From positions 1,780,001 through 1,844,000 of the forward strand of contig JADANN010000370.1 in assembly GCA_018806985.1 (NCBI GenBank): a DNA stretch of 64,000 bases, given 5' to 3'. Under the pieces are notes generated by a model. The model had not been told where the DNA came from. It made no database searches and was given only the letters and a program-made list of their open reading frames with translations. Position 1 is the stretch's first letter, and the number at the start of each line of letters is the position of its first letter. The position numbers and the translations under genes are program-made. Shown here piece after piece: positions 33,555 through 45,208 of the stretch. The DNA comes from Angiostrongylus vasorum. Its lineage: Eukaryota; Nematoda; Chromadorea; Rhabditida; Metastrongylidae.

Positions 33555-35565
33555 TTTCATTGTCCATTATTTGCAGCTTCTTTCAACGTTCTTACTTTTC
33601 CACTATATTAAATCAAAACGAAATTCCCTTTACGACGTCTGCTGGATTTTGAATAATAGGGTGTGACAAGAAATGCTTTGTATTAAGGTTCTATGTTATT
33701 GACAGGATTTGTAAATGTTCGAAAAGTTTCCGGTGAAGAAGAATTGGTATTGAATGAATTTATCAATGAAGGATGGAAACGGAGGAAAAGACTATGAATT
33801 ACTCAGAAGAAGATGTGCTTCACCGGCGAGATCTGATTCCACGGAGTTCGGATCCTAGAAAAATCATATCCCAATGTTCTGTAGATCACATTCAACCGAG
33901 AATATCGTCCAATGGCTACTTTGGGGAACCTGAAAGACAGGGATTGTAAACGAAAGAGAATTCAGAAACAGAATGCCATCAAACGTCACAGTAGGTTTCA
34001 GAAGACCATTTAACAGATACTTCCAGCGTTCCACTATGTGGTTAAAATGTGCAGTTTGACAATAATACATCCATGAAACATCAGGATAATATCTTCTGAA
34101 TATTATGGTCGCAAACAGTGTCGTATCATGTCGATATCGGCCATCAGATAAGAAGAATCGACGACAGACAACTGAAGGCGAAGGAAACAATGAAGCCAAT
34201 GGATTTCCGGGGTGTCCAGCAACGAATGAAAGTGGACTAGGAGTGTGAGGAGAGCAGAGTAAAAGATTATTCGCTTCACAAAACCAGTCATATCACGTAA
34301 CTAAATAGAACGAGTTTAGCTTTTGGTTTTGAGTGGGACCCAACAAATTGCCTTGTAATTGTTTCTTTCATGTTTACAAATTCACTCAGATCTTATTGAG
34401 ATGAGTACGATCGAGATAGACGTTGGTTAAGAAACAACGAAGTACATGTATCCTTAAAGATAAATTTATTTATATGCTAGTTTAATTGCGATATTTGTTT
34501 TTTTTTCACGAATTGGACTGGACTGAATTACAGTCCCGACATTAGCGTAAGCAATTCGCTCAGGATCAGCTATCTACATCAAGCTTGATTCATGAGCGGT
34601 ACAGAATATTCAGCAAGGTTCGCAAAAAGAAGTAACGTACCACAAGTCGACAGAACCTTTAGAGATGACAGAAACGAATGGCGGAGGAACGACGAGTGAC
34701 GAAGGGCAGATGAAACTGAGGAGAGGAGATCATCGACGATTGCAATCAAGCTGCAACACAACCAACAGCGACTGATTTAGAGGGACGATGACGTTCACTT
34801 GGAGGGAACAGCAGAATGGCTGGATGGGCAACGACAGTATGTCGTTCTCATTCAAATAATTGATTGCTCTATTGAACCCTTTACATAAATAATATGGTAA
34901 ATGTTACAGAAGAAAGACACCCGGAGCAGATAGCTAATGTGGAACGATAGTATTTAAATGATAATTCAACGAGAAAGGTATGCGATGGTTTTCTCATCCA
35001 GATTTCGAAGACTCTGCATAGTTGGTGAACAATAAAAAAAGAGCGCATTTCGTGGAATCTGACTATGTGCAGAGGCAGCGCTAACAGCAGTTTAAGCGAA
35101 CAAAGAAAGCGGGAGAAAAAAAGCTTCAGATTAATTTTTGACGTATGTGATTCGAGGGAAGAATACTAAAATGCAAATGCTAAAAAGTTTACAGGTTATT
35201 CAAAGCAGAAAGAAAAGCTCATCTTAGTGAACTCCGAGCGACTATGCAGGAAAAAAGCGGCGCTATCTTGTAAAGAAATTCTTGCACACACATTGTTTCT
35301 TTCCTAGCAATTCAGTAAAATTCACTGCTATTGTTTGCGAAAAGAGGAATTACAGAAATAACAAAAGAAAATACGGCGAAAGTCACCTAATTTCGAAAAT
35401 ATTAGAGCAATAGTCCCACCTAAACAGTACCAGCCTAGAGTTACGGTGAATGGCTCGTTAATTTGATGCGTATCGATCGGTATGCAGAGTGCCGTACAAG
35501 GTGCGCGTTAATTTCGGGAAGAAATTTCAATGAGGCAAAAAATAAAACTTGAAATATTGTGACTA
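33555..35565. other. Unassigned DNA
   Basis: About 2 kb without a recognised repeat. The minus-strand frames at 33864-34199 (111 codons) and 34579-34761 have no domain I can name. Confidence 0.35.
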
Positions 35566-35569
35566 CGAT

Positions 35570-35795
35570 TGCAAGCTCAGCTTAACTGGTTTCAATGCCG
35601 ATTTGTGGCTTCCTATCATTCTCGTTGATGGATGGTCGCTGATAACACGAATAGAGTAAAAACTTAGCTGAAAGAAAGCCAAATTAATTGCCTTGGTTGG
35701 TGTGGTGGTTGCACGTGAGCTCACGGAAAGGATAATCGGAGGTTCCAATATCAATTAAGGTTTCGAGTCTCGTTCATATCTCACCATCTTTAAGA
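35570..35795 (+). mobile_element. SINE-B copy with long 5' part
   Basis: 5' extension TTGCAAGCTCAGCTTAACTGG and TTTCAATGCCGATTTGTGGC, then GGTGTGGTGGTTGCACGTG (A-box region), GGAGGTTCCAATATC (worn B box) and GTTCATATCTCACCATC. It directly precedes a minus-strand SINE-A. Confidence 0.72.
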
Positions 35796-35796
35796 G

Positions 35797-36085
35797 GATA
35801 AGAGGATAAAGCTCTTGGCGTTGATCGATCCCTGAGAGATCCTTCGTGCATTCGACTTCATTAAGCATCGTTGTTAGAGGTGATTGAATACATATCTGGC
35901 ATTTACAATGACTCGCGGTAGCCCAGCGATGTATCGAGCCAGTGCTGCTATCCTCGCAAACAAGGCTGGTACCAATTTGCCGACTCCGCGGGGATGGAAG
36001 GCTTGGTGGGCCATGGGCGCGGAGACCGATTCCACGTGTGTGTTGCTGGGGGGCCTCCGACCACTGCGCCACTCGCACCGTCAGC
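35797..36085 (-). mobile_element. SINE-A copy, near full length
   Basis: Minus strand: A box GAGTGGCGCAGTGGTCGGAGG, B box GGAATCGGTCTCCGC, CATGGCCCACCAAGCC, GGCTCGATACATCGCTGGGC, CTCTAACAACGATGCTTAATG, GGGATCGATCAACGCC and a TTATCCTCTTATCCTC tail. Tail units differ slightly from the TTTATCC of other copies. Confidence 0.88.
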
Positions 36086-36282
36086 ATCATTATGCTTTTA
36101 TAAATGGATTATGAAAACTCGAGCACTGTCTAGCTATCAGCAAGCATCTTATCATTGCTGAATAAGGAATTTTGTACCCAACATTGAGTAAGAACGACGA
36201 CAGTCAGAATTTTCATTTACGGCGGTTTAGATTCAACTTTTTCCAACTTTTGTTAAAGAATACATGCACCGAGACTTGAACT

Positions 36283-36525
36283 AGAGCGCGCGTAACGCAG
36301 TAGCTATGGATGTACCAATGAATGCATAGTCTTGGGCTCTGCCCCGCGCTCTGGGCTTATGAAGCCCAATTCTTGTACGGCGCCGACAAATTTGTACTGG
36401 ACTCATCTTGTTGGAGAAGAACCACTGACTCAGTACACTGGTAGGCTTCCGCAAGTCATTATATAGACCAAACATTTATCTAATAATTTCCGTGATACTG
36501 CGAACTGAAGTGAATTCATGGTGCA
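36283..36525 (+). mobile_element. SINE-A copy, rearranged head
   Basis: A-box region GCGCGTAACGCAGTAGCTATG, then GCAAGTCATTATATAGACCA, AACATTTATCTAATAATTTC and a worn gene body. The B box is not clear. The sequence CCGCGCTCTGGGCTTATG between them is not typical of the family. Confidence 0.55.
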
Positions 36526-36529
36526 TTTT

Positions 36530-36838
36530 TCGTGTGTAAACCAACGCTAAACTCTTTATTCTTGACTCTCCGTGAGTGAAATAACTGTGGTATCGTGCTT
36601 TTGTTATACTGTTTGTTGTCCCATAACCGTTGCCATTGAGCGACGTGATTGCTTTCATGTACTGAGGCTTCAAGAGCTGTCGTCTTCCGGACGGTTATTC
36701 TCCTCGAATATATTATGTAGGACCTTCCCAGGCTTTCATTACAAGCTGTTATCGGTTCTCGTGGAAGACAGAGAGGTTTCCTACTTGCGACAATGATTCT
36801 TTGCAGACAACAGCTTTTCCTGCGCTTAGTCAGCTAAA
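36530..36838. other. Unassigned DNA
   Basis: Spacer between the SINE-A and the 3' end of the LINE; nothing recognised. Confidence 0.45.
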
Positions 36839-36859
36839 AGATTGAACCTGTCATCTGTA

Positions 36860-37417
36860 TCACCTGTAGTCCCGTTGATCGTCGAGTGACTCGAACCGGC
36901 GCCAGTAAATCTTCCATTTTTCCCTGTTGCGTGCAAGAGTAGCCCAGTGGGTTCTGCTCGCTCCAGGGACTCGTCGAGTACCATATCTTTCTTCTAGGCT
37001 CTTTGTGAAAAACTCTAACCATTGCATCGGTGGTCTTCCTGCAGTACGTTTGAAATCCCGACGAATCCAGTCACTAACGGCTCTTGTCCATCGGTTGTCA
37101 TTCATACGCATTACGTGTTCGGCACACTTTATCATCGACTGTTTGGCGTACAGAACGGTATCTTTGATTTTTGATCATTGACGCAGGTCGGAGCTTCGGA
37201 TCCCTTTCCTTACTTGTGTGGAACGGGATACTCCTAGCATCGCCCTTTCGACTGCGCATTCAATATCGCTAAGTGACCTTTCATCCTGCTTACGAGCGAC
37301 CAAGTTTCTGACGCATCCGTTACGGTAGAAAGTACCGTTGAGTCGAAAAGGTGGGCACGGAGTCAAGTGTTCTTTGTTCTCTTCACTACATCCTCGATGC
37401 TCTTGAAAGCTCCCCAA
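36860..37417 (-). pseudogene. RTE LINE C-terminal region
   Basis: Two frames. The first has ARKQDERSLSDIECAVERAM and RKGIRSSDLRQ, then a TGA where the family has Arg (a CGA to TGA change). The second (37135-36860) has MRMNDNRWTRAVSDWI, GRPPMQWLEFFTKSLEERY and HWATLARNREKWKIYW and ends RDYR-stop. This block follows the polymerase in RTE elements. A frameshift lies near 37285. Confidence 0.9.
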
Positions 37418-38330
37418 GCCGCTCGTTTCCTTCTACTCAGCTCTGGACCTAAGTCGTTCATCATATTGATTTCCCGACCTAGAAAGACATAACTGGAGCA
37501 TTCGGAGATATTCGTTCCATTGAGAGTGAATGGGGCATACAAAACCAATCCGATCTTCATGAACATCGTCTTTGTGAGATTTAGTCGAAGACCAATCTTT
37601 CCACAGGCTTTATCAAAGTCGGCAATCATACGTTCCACTCGGCTAATGTTTAGTGTTATAAGGACGATGTCATCAGCAAAGCGAAGACGATGTAACTGCC
37701 GACCATCGATTTTCAATTCCATGTTATCCCATTCCAATGTTCGCATGACGTTCTGGAGGGTGGCGGTAAACAATTTTGGCGACGTGGTATCGCCTTGCCT
37801 AACTCCTCTTTTGACGTCAATGTTAATGCCATTGTAGAATGGTGATATCTTGGTTGTGAAATCTTTGTACAGCTCACGAAGAATCTTTATGTACTGAGTA
37901 GCAACTCCTTGATTGTCAAGGGCTTCCATGACTGCTTCTATGTCAATTAAATCAAAGGCCTTCTGTAAATCGATGAAACAGAGACAGAGCGGTCTTTTGT
38001 ACCCTTGCAATACTTCAATGACTCTTGTTATTGTGTGGATGTGGTCCATCGTACTAAATCCTTTTCGAGACTCTGCTTCTTCAAACGGCTGTCCTTCGTT
38101 CGGTGTTCTGTCAATCCTATTTAGGATGACTCGAGTGAAAAGTTTGTAGACGACAGAAAGCAAGCAGATTGGGCGATAGTTGCCAATATCGTGTAGGTCA
38201 CCCTTCTTGAACAACAACACGGTCCTGCTGGTCTTCCGCTGAGTACAGACCTTGCATTCAGACAGCTGACGTGTGAAGAGCCAAGCCAGTGTGTTAACGA
38301 GCGCTAGCGGAGGATTCAGCAGGTGTTCTG
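37363..38330 (-). pseudogene. RTE LINE reverse transcriptase domain
   Basis: The longest intact piece of the element, a 285-codon frame at 38220-37363. Motifs in order: GNYRPICLLSVVYKL, RKGFSTMDHIHT, CFIDLQKAFDLID (motif A with its Asp), RGVRQGDTTSPKLFTA (motif B), LRFADDIVLITL (motif C, catalytic FADD) and GLRLNLTKTMFM (motif D). All catalytic residues I can check are present. It ends at a TGA after RTKNT that replaces what should be an Arg codon; upstream, the frame breaks between about 38330 and 38220. Confidence 0.95.
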
Positions 38331-38368
38331 ATCTTATCCCTGCCCGGACCTAGTGCCGTTCGATTCTT

Positions 38369-38804
38369 CACTGACGAAATGGCATGTCGAATTTCGGAAG
38401 GGAGAACCGGTGGTACAACATGTCCACCCCTCCCTTTATTTCATATGACGGGAGGTGGACGTGGCTATCGAAGAAATCTGAGTAGTATTCGTGAATGATC
38501 TTCTCCATTGCCTTTCTGGACGCTGTGACTGTTCTGTCTAAGCGTCGGAGTGCAATCACGTTGGTCTTGTATTGGCGAAGCTTCGATGGGGTTTGCGAAT
38601 GTTTTTTTCAGCCTTTGCAGCTTCGACAATTACTGCAGCTCTTCTCTCTTTAAGATCTCCTTTTATCGCCTGTCTGCAATGTTTTGTAAGTTCGGACGTT
38701 AGTTCGCGGTTGCCTGTAGCTCGTGCGATTCCATGCTGGCGTATCAACTGGAGTGTTTCTGGAGACAAACGTCTCTTGGTGACTTTCGAACTCTCGGCTT
38801 CCAT
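38369..38804 (-). pseudogene. RTE LINE linker between endonuclease and RT
   Basis: Basic, helical linker in two frames. The first (38804-38556) has RLSPETLQLIRQHGIARA and a KGDLKERRAAVIVEAAKA stretch. A one-base loss near 38573 shifts the frame, after which VIALRRLDRT, TASRKAMEKIIHEYYSDF and FDSHVHLPSYE continue it. The spacing between endonuclease and polymerase is as usual for RTE elements. Confidence 0.85.
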
Positions 38805-38989
38805 AGCGCTAAAGTGAAGATGCTGAATGAGCCAATCGTATTCTTCGTCGATGTCATCGACAATGGCATCTTCCCTAACAGCCGACTAATGGATTGAACC
38901 GTCCTAGTTTAGGACGGTTCTGGGACTTCGGCTTTTGAGTTTAGCGGATTTTTTCTCCTTTCAGCGAGAAATAGAATCATGCACGAAGG

Positions 38990-39759
38990 GGACGGTGGTG
39001 TGATCCCGTGTAAAATTTTGAGACAGCAGCGACATTGGTTAGGTAAAACCTTCTATTTACTGTGATGTGGTCTATTTCGTTACGGTGGTCTACACTGGGA
39101 GACTCCCACGTCCAGCGTTGATGGTGGGGCTTCTGAAATTGCGAGTTACCATGGATGGTCTTGGTTGCCGTGGTAAACTCATATAGCCGCTCACCCTGTT
39201 CATTCCATTCTAATCCGTGGGTCCCAATGTGACGCTCTTCAGACGTTCTTTTTGGTCCAATCTTGGTGTTGAAATGTCCAATGATGACCTTGAAGAAGAA
39301 TGTGTGGCCTTCTCTGTAGAACCTCTCCTAGTCAATATAGAACGCTTCAACTTCTTCTTCGTCATAGTTTGATGTCGGCCCGTAAACGACGAAGATTGTC
39401 AAAGCCGGTATTGATCTACATCTTTTTAGTCGTAAACGTCCGATTCGGGTAGTAAGCTGCTCGAATGAATCGATGTTCATGAACAAACTCGTGTTGACGA
39501 GAACGCCCACGCCACCGACTTCTCTACTGTCGCATGTTTCGAGGAACAGTTCTTCTCCGGTGTCATAGGCGGCGTTGAATGGGTGGCGTCGTCTCGTCTC
39601 GGACAGCCCGATGAGGTCGTACCTTATCCTTCTTGCTTGCATGAGCAAGTCTTCTATCGAGGACTCGGATGCAAGTGTACGTGCATTGTAGGCACAGATC
39701 GACACCATAGTTCCTTGTAATGCAGGCAGCTTCCATTGGCCCAGAGATTTTAGCAGCAC
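38990..39759 (-). pseudogene. RTE LINE endonuclease domain, inactive
   Basis: The first 143 codons are open (39759-39328) and show [12 protein letters not shown], the LSETRR motif with its catalytic Glu, GGVGVLVN and [12 protein letters not shown] follows YID at 39328, after which the same frame continues with [23 protein letters not shown] and TGSHHRPLRA. In this family the motifs are normally GDFN and SDHR, so two catalytic aspartates have both become histidine. A TGA follows the last motif. Function in life: nicking of target DNA for target-primed reverse transcription. Confidence 0.88.
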
Positions 39760-39789
39760 TCCGTATTCATCCTACTTACCGCTGCGAAA

Positions 39790-39915
39790 TTGGGGGGGCT
39801 CTTTCGGGGTCAGGGGAATGAGGCCCGTTTTTTTTATTGTTCAGCATTTTTGATACCCACGTATAGCTTGCTGGGATCTAAATGTGGGGGCTGGGTATAC
39901 TCACGGGTAGCTTGC
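39790..39915 (-). other. Probable 5' UTR of the RTE LINE
   Basis: Upstream of the endonuclease, with two similar blocks, ACCCACGTATAGCTTGCTGG and ACTCACGGGTAGCTTGCCAGG (split). I infer 5' UTR from position only; the exact element start is unknown. Confidence 0.4.
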
Positions 39916-40268
39916 CAGGCTGTCCCAGAGCTCTCCTAAAGATTGAACACGTGACAATATTCTAAATAAATACAGTTGAATAAATATATACAACAAGATG
40001 TAATGCCAGTTAATCTTTAAATGCGACATCATAACCGAGGAAATATGGTTTAAACATGGAAAAAAATAGAAATGAACAACGGTAAGACTGTTGTAGACAC
40101 CTATATCACCTAAACTGGATGAAGGAATTACAGGATAAGTGACAAGGTTTTGCAAAGCCGATGATGAATGTGAACATTTCAATAGGATGAAGTTCATCAA
40201 TATTCCTAATAAGGGACCCTTTAGCAAACAAGAAACAGCGAACGAACATATCTAATGGCAACTATGAT
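39916..40268. other. Unassigned AT-rich DNA
   Basis: Spacer between the LINE and the next SINE-A; nothing recognised. Confidence 0.45.
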
Positions 40269-40269
40269 A

Positions 40270-40512
40270 TCTAGGACGCATGTAGCCCAGTGGTTAGAGG
40301 CGCCCTCGAATACACATGGGATCGATCCCGCGCTCCAGCATCACCAAGCCTTCCATCTCGCCGGAGAGGCGGCAGCACTAATTTGATACTTCAGCAGGCC
40401 ACAGCGAGTCATTGCATAGGATAGATTTGCATTCAATCACCTCTTACGATGCTTGATGAAGTCGAATGCATGGGGTATCCGTCAGAGATTGATCAACGCC
40501 GAGAGCTTTTAT
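40270..40512 (+). mobile_element. SINE-A copy, good
   Basis: A box ATGTAGCCCAGTGGTTAGAGG, B box GGGATCGATCCCGC, CAAGCCTTCCATCTCGCCGG, AGCAGGCCACAGCGAGTCAT, CAATCACCTCTTACGATGCT, TGATGAAGTCGAATGCATGG and GATTGATCAACGCCGAGAGC. Part of the middle (the GTACCAGACTTGTCTGGG block) is missing. Both promoter boxes match the consensus well. Confidence 0.88.
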
Positions 40513-40514
40513 TA

Positions 40515-40840
40515 TAATACCTAATGTTACTACTTAATTTAACTTTTTTCTTTATAAAAGTTTACGTCTTGATATGATAGGAATCCAAAACACTTCCTAT
40601 AGGGCGTTGTGTGAAATTATTAATTGCTCTAACAACTTCTTCTCTAATAAGATTATGTCCAATTTTTTACATGTTCATCACAATAAAAAGCTAGTTTTCT
40701 GAAAGATCTGTCGAAGCATGTCATCTAGTAATTCAACGTTTTTTTTCTCGTACGTTAAAATGTTGTCTTTCGTATTGCGGCCACAAATTAAGTCTCTTGA
40801 GAGATTAGTTTTTTATTGTTTCATTTAATTTTATTTTATT
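40515..40840. other. Unassigned AT-rich DNA
   Basis: Nothing recognised. Confidence 0.4.
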
Positions 40841-40844
40841 TGAT

Positions 40845-41205
40845 CCGCCTTCACGTACACTGTGCGGATGTCAGCACTTCTCGCATTCGACTCGTTTCCT
40901 CGCATCTATTATCCACGAAGATCTCCCAACTTTTACGTGTGGCTTCGATTGCTGCTTGAGGATTTCCATTTCATCTTAAATGTTGTAGAATGCTGGTCGA
41001 GCAATTCTCTGGAGTCCTGAGATAGCCGAACTGGAGCGTTCCCAAATGGATTGCAAAGAGTGATTTAGAGTGGTTTTTTTTTCCCGAGAAGTCCAGTAGC
41101 AATTTACGGGATGAGAGACCTGCTTGGCCTGGAGCGGAGTCAAACTAGCACCATGCTCGTGATGACAGACATAACTACCACTGTGCTGCCCGCCCCTGCT
41201 TAGTT
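40845..41205 (-). mobile_element. SINE-C copy, near full length
   Basis: Minus strand: A box GGGCAGCACAGTGGTAG, about 45 bases, B box GCTAGTTTGACTCCG, then GAATTGCTCGACCAGCATTC and CGAAACGAGTCGAATGCG-like sequence to a T-rich end. Box spacing is tRNA-like. Confidence 0.8.
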
Positions 41206-41209
41206 TTAT

Positions 41210-42970
41210 TGATTCATTAAATTTATTAGTCAACAACCAACTAACTAAATCTCATAGTAAAATATGAGTTCCAAATGATCTGCAACTAACTCCTTTAAAT
41301 GTAAACGAACCGAAGGCGCCCTTAACCAATATTTCTTTCACTAGCCCAGCCAAGATTGGCTAAAAAAATAAGAGAGACCTTCCTAAAGAGATCAAATCAT
41401 ATTTAGGAATAAAATTATGAAATCAGTATATTTGTCTAATGACAAGTAATCGAGTTTGCCAGGTTCTATAACCTCTCAGCTGCTATCAGTTGCGTCTTCA
41501 TGTGTCGCCGTTTGGACGTTTTTTTCCTTCCATTTTTCCAAATAGTCCGCTAATCACTCATTTTATCGATTTCGCAACGGTCGATAATTCAGGAATTACC
41601 GTATTTTACGCAGACACTAAATGATCGTCCGAACTGAGATCCATCACTAATTTTTTCAACTCTGTCAACGTCATCACTCAAAGCAGTAAGTCGTTCCGAA
41701 GCATACTCTTAAGAAAGAAAGGAATTATAGATGAAAAAATACAAGAGAGATACAAGAGCATGCTCCTCCAAAAACGCTGTAGTGAAAACTTTAATGATTC
41801 TTTTCTCTTAAGAAGTGTTCGGAAGCGCTGGAGGTGAAATGCCTTAAGATGTCGTGAAATGTGGCAGCTTGTTGAGTCAGGGCTGGATCCTTGCTACGCC
41901 AACAGTTTCCTAAGGTCGTCCGATTGGTACCAAGCTCATCTGCGAAACGTCTTATCCAAAAACGGTGGTAACTGCTATAGTGAATAGTGAAGACTAGGGA
42001 AGCTTTGGGAGAATTATTCTACAATTCAACACAAATACTTCTGATTATTACTTATGTCGAGATCTAAGGAAAATGGGGGTTTTTAAGATATTTCAAAGAG
42101 AATCAACTCGACAGGAATTCAACTACATTCATGAAGACCATATAGTTGTGAAGAAGTCGAACTTACGTGTAAATCTGGAAACCTTCATGGATTGCGGATA
42201 CCAGACAGCAAATCCAATGAACGATGATGCTGGGATCCAAACAATATATGTGTGGATGAGTCATATAAATAAATGAAATAAAAAAACCTTCGAATAAGGA
42301 TTCGTGTTTTTTTTTCTCTGCAATCCTGCATAATTCCATACGACGACCGGTTTATGGGCATTGTTTGTTTTTTTTCAGTTCCATGTACGATGTCTGTACC
42401 ATTTCCGAGAAAGTGGCGATAGTTTTTATCGAGTGCGGCGGCGCGGCGCTCGCGTGCGACGAAACAACTCGACGTGGGCGGTTAAGACCGTTGAGTTCAC
42501 TTTCAATCAACGCATAGCTTCTGCTTTGCAAAAATACCTTTTAAAAACCAATTCTGTGACATCGCTTTTACTCGTGGCTATTTCATTTTTATCCTATCAT
42601 TTAATCGTCCAAACAAAATAAATCGAAAAATTGCCAACACAAAAACCGCAAAATTCGATGTCTTCCAGACAGAGGTTTCGCCAAGAGAGCGACGGACAAC
42701 CGTAGCGGAAGTGGCGTAAATACATCGTTGTTAGAGTTTTGTTGGTTTGGTGAATAACGTGTAACATTTTATGTTCTCTAAAGAATAAAAAAAGACGTTC
42801 GTCAAAATAGTCGCCGTCGGCGATGCAAAAGCTGCACAACATTTGAAGGCAGGCGACCTATTGTTCAACAGGAAAAAGTTCGCGCTTCACCGCTTTGTTG
42901 TAAGACGAATAAAGTTTTTTTTACCAATATCGTGTTAACTCATCAATAAAAGAATTTTTATTTTTAGTTT
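41210..42970. other. Unassigned DNA including a GC-rich patch
   Basis: No repeat family recognised. A CpG-rich patch at 42420-42490 (GCGGCGGCGCGGCGCTCGCG) lies inside a plus-strand frame (42361-42621) with no domain. 41810-42290 is less AT-rich and has a 67-codon frame of unknown nature. Confidence 0.35.
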
Positions 42971-42974
42971 TTAT

Positions 42975-43335
42975 TTTATACGACGTGCCTGCACATCTAC
43001 TGTGTGAGTCCTAAGGCTTCTCACATTCGATTGGTTTCCTCGCATCTATTATCCACCAAGATTTTCCAATGTTTACATGTGGCTTCAGCTGCTGTTTCAG
43101 AATTTTCATTTCATTTTAAATGCCGTTGAGTCGAGTCGATTCTCCCTGGAGTCCTGAGATAGCCGGGCTAGAGCGCTTCCATTTGGGTTGTAAAGCGCGA
43201 TTTTTTTCCCCGAACAAGTCTGTTACCAATTTCCCGACCTCGAGCAATAACAGACTAGGTTAGCTGGGAACGGGGTCGAACCAGCACCGTACTCTTGATG
43301 GTTGGCATTAATACTACTGTGTTAACCGCTCCTTC
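42975..43335 (-). mobile_element. SINE-C copy, near full length
   Basis: The clearest SINE-C. Minus strand: AGCGGTTAACACAGTAGTA (A box), GAGTACGGTGCTGGTTCGACC and CCG (B box), AACAGACTTGTTCGGGG, GGGAGAATCGACTCGACTC, TTGGAAAATCTTGGTGGATA and GAGGAAACCAATCGAATGTG. A and B boxes lie about 45 bases apart. Confidence 0.85.
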
Positions 43336-43419
43336 AATGAAAGAATGCGTATTGATTGGTCATTCCGAGGTCAAAACAGAAGTCGGTTTTTGAAATTTCG
43401 TGTTTTACGTTTGTGGACG

Positions 43420-43600
43420 AATCGTACAGAAACGACGAAGAAACGTTCCAGTTCAGTAGCGCTTCGTTCACATTGACAGCGCCACCGTCGCCGACAGCCG
43501 ACCGACGCGACGCGCAAATGCGCAAGCGCCTCGGAAAAAGGACGAAAAAAGAGGAAGGAGAGAGAAAAAAAAAGGAGAAAACAAGGCGCTAACCAAAGCT
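43420..43600. other. CpG-rich patch
   Basis: GACAGCGCCACCGTCGCCGAC followed by CCGACGCGACGCGCAAATGC is strikingly GC-rich. Frames run through on both strands (43356-43592 plus, 43334-43525 minus). No domain was recognised. Similar patches lie at 42.4 and 51.85 kb. Confidence 0.35.
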
Positions 43601-44875
43601 CATACTTGATAGTAAACTGAAATTTTAGAAATAATGACAGCGAGCAAATAGAAGAGTATCAAAATTCAGAACACAGAAAACCTCTACAATTCCATGTTTT
43701 TTTACATAAAAATCTATAATTTTATGATTTTTTTCTTATAGTACCTACATGAAGTAAAAAAAAACATCTACAAACAATACTATCAAAAAGGAAGCACCAC
43801 TGACAACAGATCGTCATCATACATTTGTCCCTATTTCATTTTTCCTCATTTACAATTATGGACATAACCACAGTGATTAACTGACAATGAAAAGGCTAAA
43901 AAAGAAGCATTGTACTGGTGAAAATCCACAACGCGGAACTATGAAGTGTAAAAGTGACAAGAGGAAAAACGAATGGAAGGAAACAAAAAAGAGAGGAAGT
44001 GGAGAAGAGATTCGAAGCCCAGGCAGAATACTTAGTGAGATCAGCAACACTTTTTCACCGTTCAGGCGTAATGTTGCTCAAGAAGACACCAGAAGAAAAA
44101 CGGAACGGTGAGAAAAAACATCTCCACTACCTAGAAATCATGTGATATCAATTTTGGTTAGCATCAACAATTGCGAGAACACTAAGAATGTTGTTGGCTT
44201 CAGTTGAATCTGATCCAATAGGTAAAACAACTGGTCACTGAGAAACTGCATAAATTGGGCAGTAGTTTTTTCTTCCGTGATGATAAAACTACTAAAAACT
44301 TTTGATAAAGAGGTTCTTAAATGACACAAAGAATAATAGTATGGTAACGATAGAGACAGAATTACATTTGGTTATCAATAGTGAGAAAAAACCGGTGCAG
44401 CTTTTATAAGAACTGGTAGAATCGATGAATCCCTCATTATTAATGAATACTGAGAAAATCGAGCAAGTTTCCATTGGCAAACAATAATGGTAAAAGTGTT
44501 AAAGATTTCATCGGTAAAAAGGGATCCGATGAGATTTCACTGGAGCGATTACTGGCAAAATCAATAAGTTTTTTGATGATAGCCAATATTACTAGTGTCA
44601 GGAATTTGTTCATACCGGAAATAAGAAGTAGATTTCTCTAACATTTCTGATGAATGTAAGCACCGATGTTTTTTGCGTCCTACTCACTTTTCGCTCTTTT
44701 TTTCCTACCCTGAAGAAACCATGTTAAACAGCATTTACTAAAATAATTCCATTTAAACGAAAGCCTCTAAAATGTAGGAAAACCTAAACTATGAGAAATC
44801 TGAGCAACTGATTTTTGTGCTGCAGTAAACTAAACTTCTCATGAAAACGAACAATCCAGACGAGCTCCATTCGTA
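43600..44875. other. Unassigned AT-rich DNA
   Basis: Nothing recognised. Lys/Arg/Glu-rich plus-strand frames at 43887-44145 reflect purine-rich sequence. Confidence 0.4.
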
Positions 44876-44879
44876 ACAG

Positions 44880-44912
44880 CACGGCTCTGAGGAAGGCGAA
44901 ACGTCAGACATC
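44880..44912 (+). ncRNA. Hammerhead relic with deleted stem II
   Basis: GGCT, CTGAGGA, AGG, CGAAACGTC, AGA. Compared with its partner on the other arm, 9 bases are missing between two CGAAA repeats, which removes one strand of stem II. It cannot fold as a hammerhead. Confidence 0.65.
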
Positions 44913-45166
44913 GACCAGCGACAACAACAACGACAACTATACCAACCTCGCGTCAGCTCAAAAGATCAGTTCATAAGAATATATAAACAAATAAATCCAG
45001 ACCTAATCAGGTCAGCACTTTTTGGGGACTTCCAACATTACTTTTTGTCCTGTTTTTTTCTACTGTTTTATTTATTTATATGATCTTATAAACTGATTTT
45101 GTTGAGCCAGTGTGCGGTTGGTATAGACCTTCATTGTCGTTTTCGTTCTTGTTGGTGTTGCTGGTC

Positions 45167-45208
45167 GATGGCTGACGTTTCGGCGATTTCGCCTTCCTCA
45201 GAGCCGTG
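45167..45208 (-). ncRNA. Hammerhead-ribozyme-like motif, well paired
   Basis: Minus strand: GGCT, CTGAGGA, extra A, stem II GGCG/CGCC with loop AAAT, GAAACGTC, AGCC. Stem I (GGCT with AGCC) and stem II are four Watson-Crick pairs each. Predicted cleavage follows the C of GTC. Confidence 0.7.

Larger units (their letters stand above)
36840..39790 (-). mobile_element. RTE-type LINE, nearly full length, dead
   Basis: A non-LTR retrotransposon read on the minus strand. Order: apurinic-type endonuclease (39759 to about 38990), linker (38804-38369), reverse transcriptase (about 38330-37363), C-terminal region (37417-36860), then a very short 3' UTR ending in CAGGTGATACAGATGACAGG, as is usual for RTE elements. 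The element would nick target DNA and reverse-transcribe its own RNA, and it may also move SINEs. It carries several stops and frameshifts plus lost endonuclease catalytic residues, so it is inactive. The family is recognised from its protein as one common in hookworms. Confidence 0.92.

Noticed and set aside
37520..38149. Plus-strand frames of 78-105 codons
   Set aside because: They are the antisense of the RTE reverse transcriptase on the minus strand.
40270..40345. Possible tRNA gene suggested by good A and B boxes
   Set aside because: No acceptor stem pairing or anticodon arm, and the sequence continues into the SINE-A body shared by many copies.
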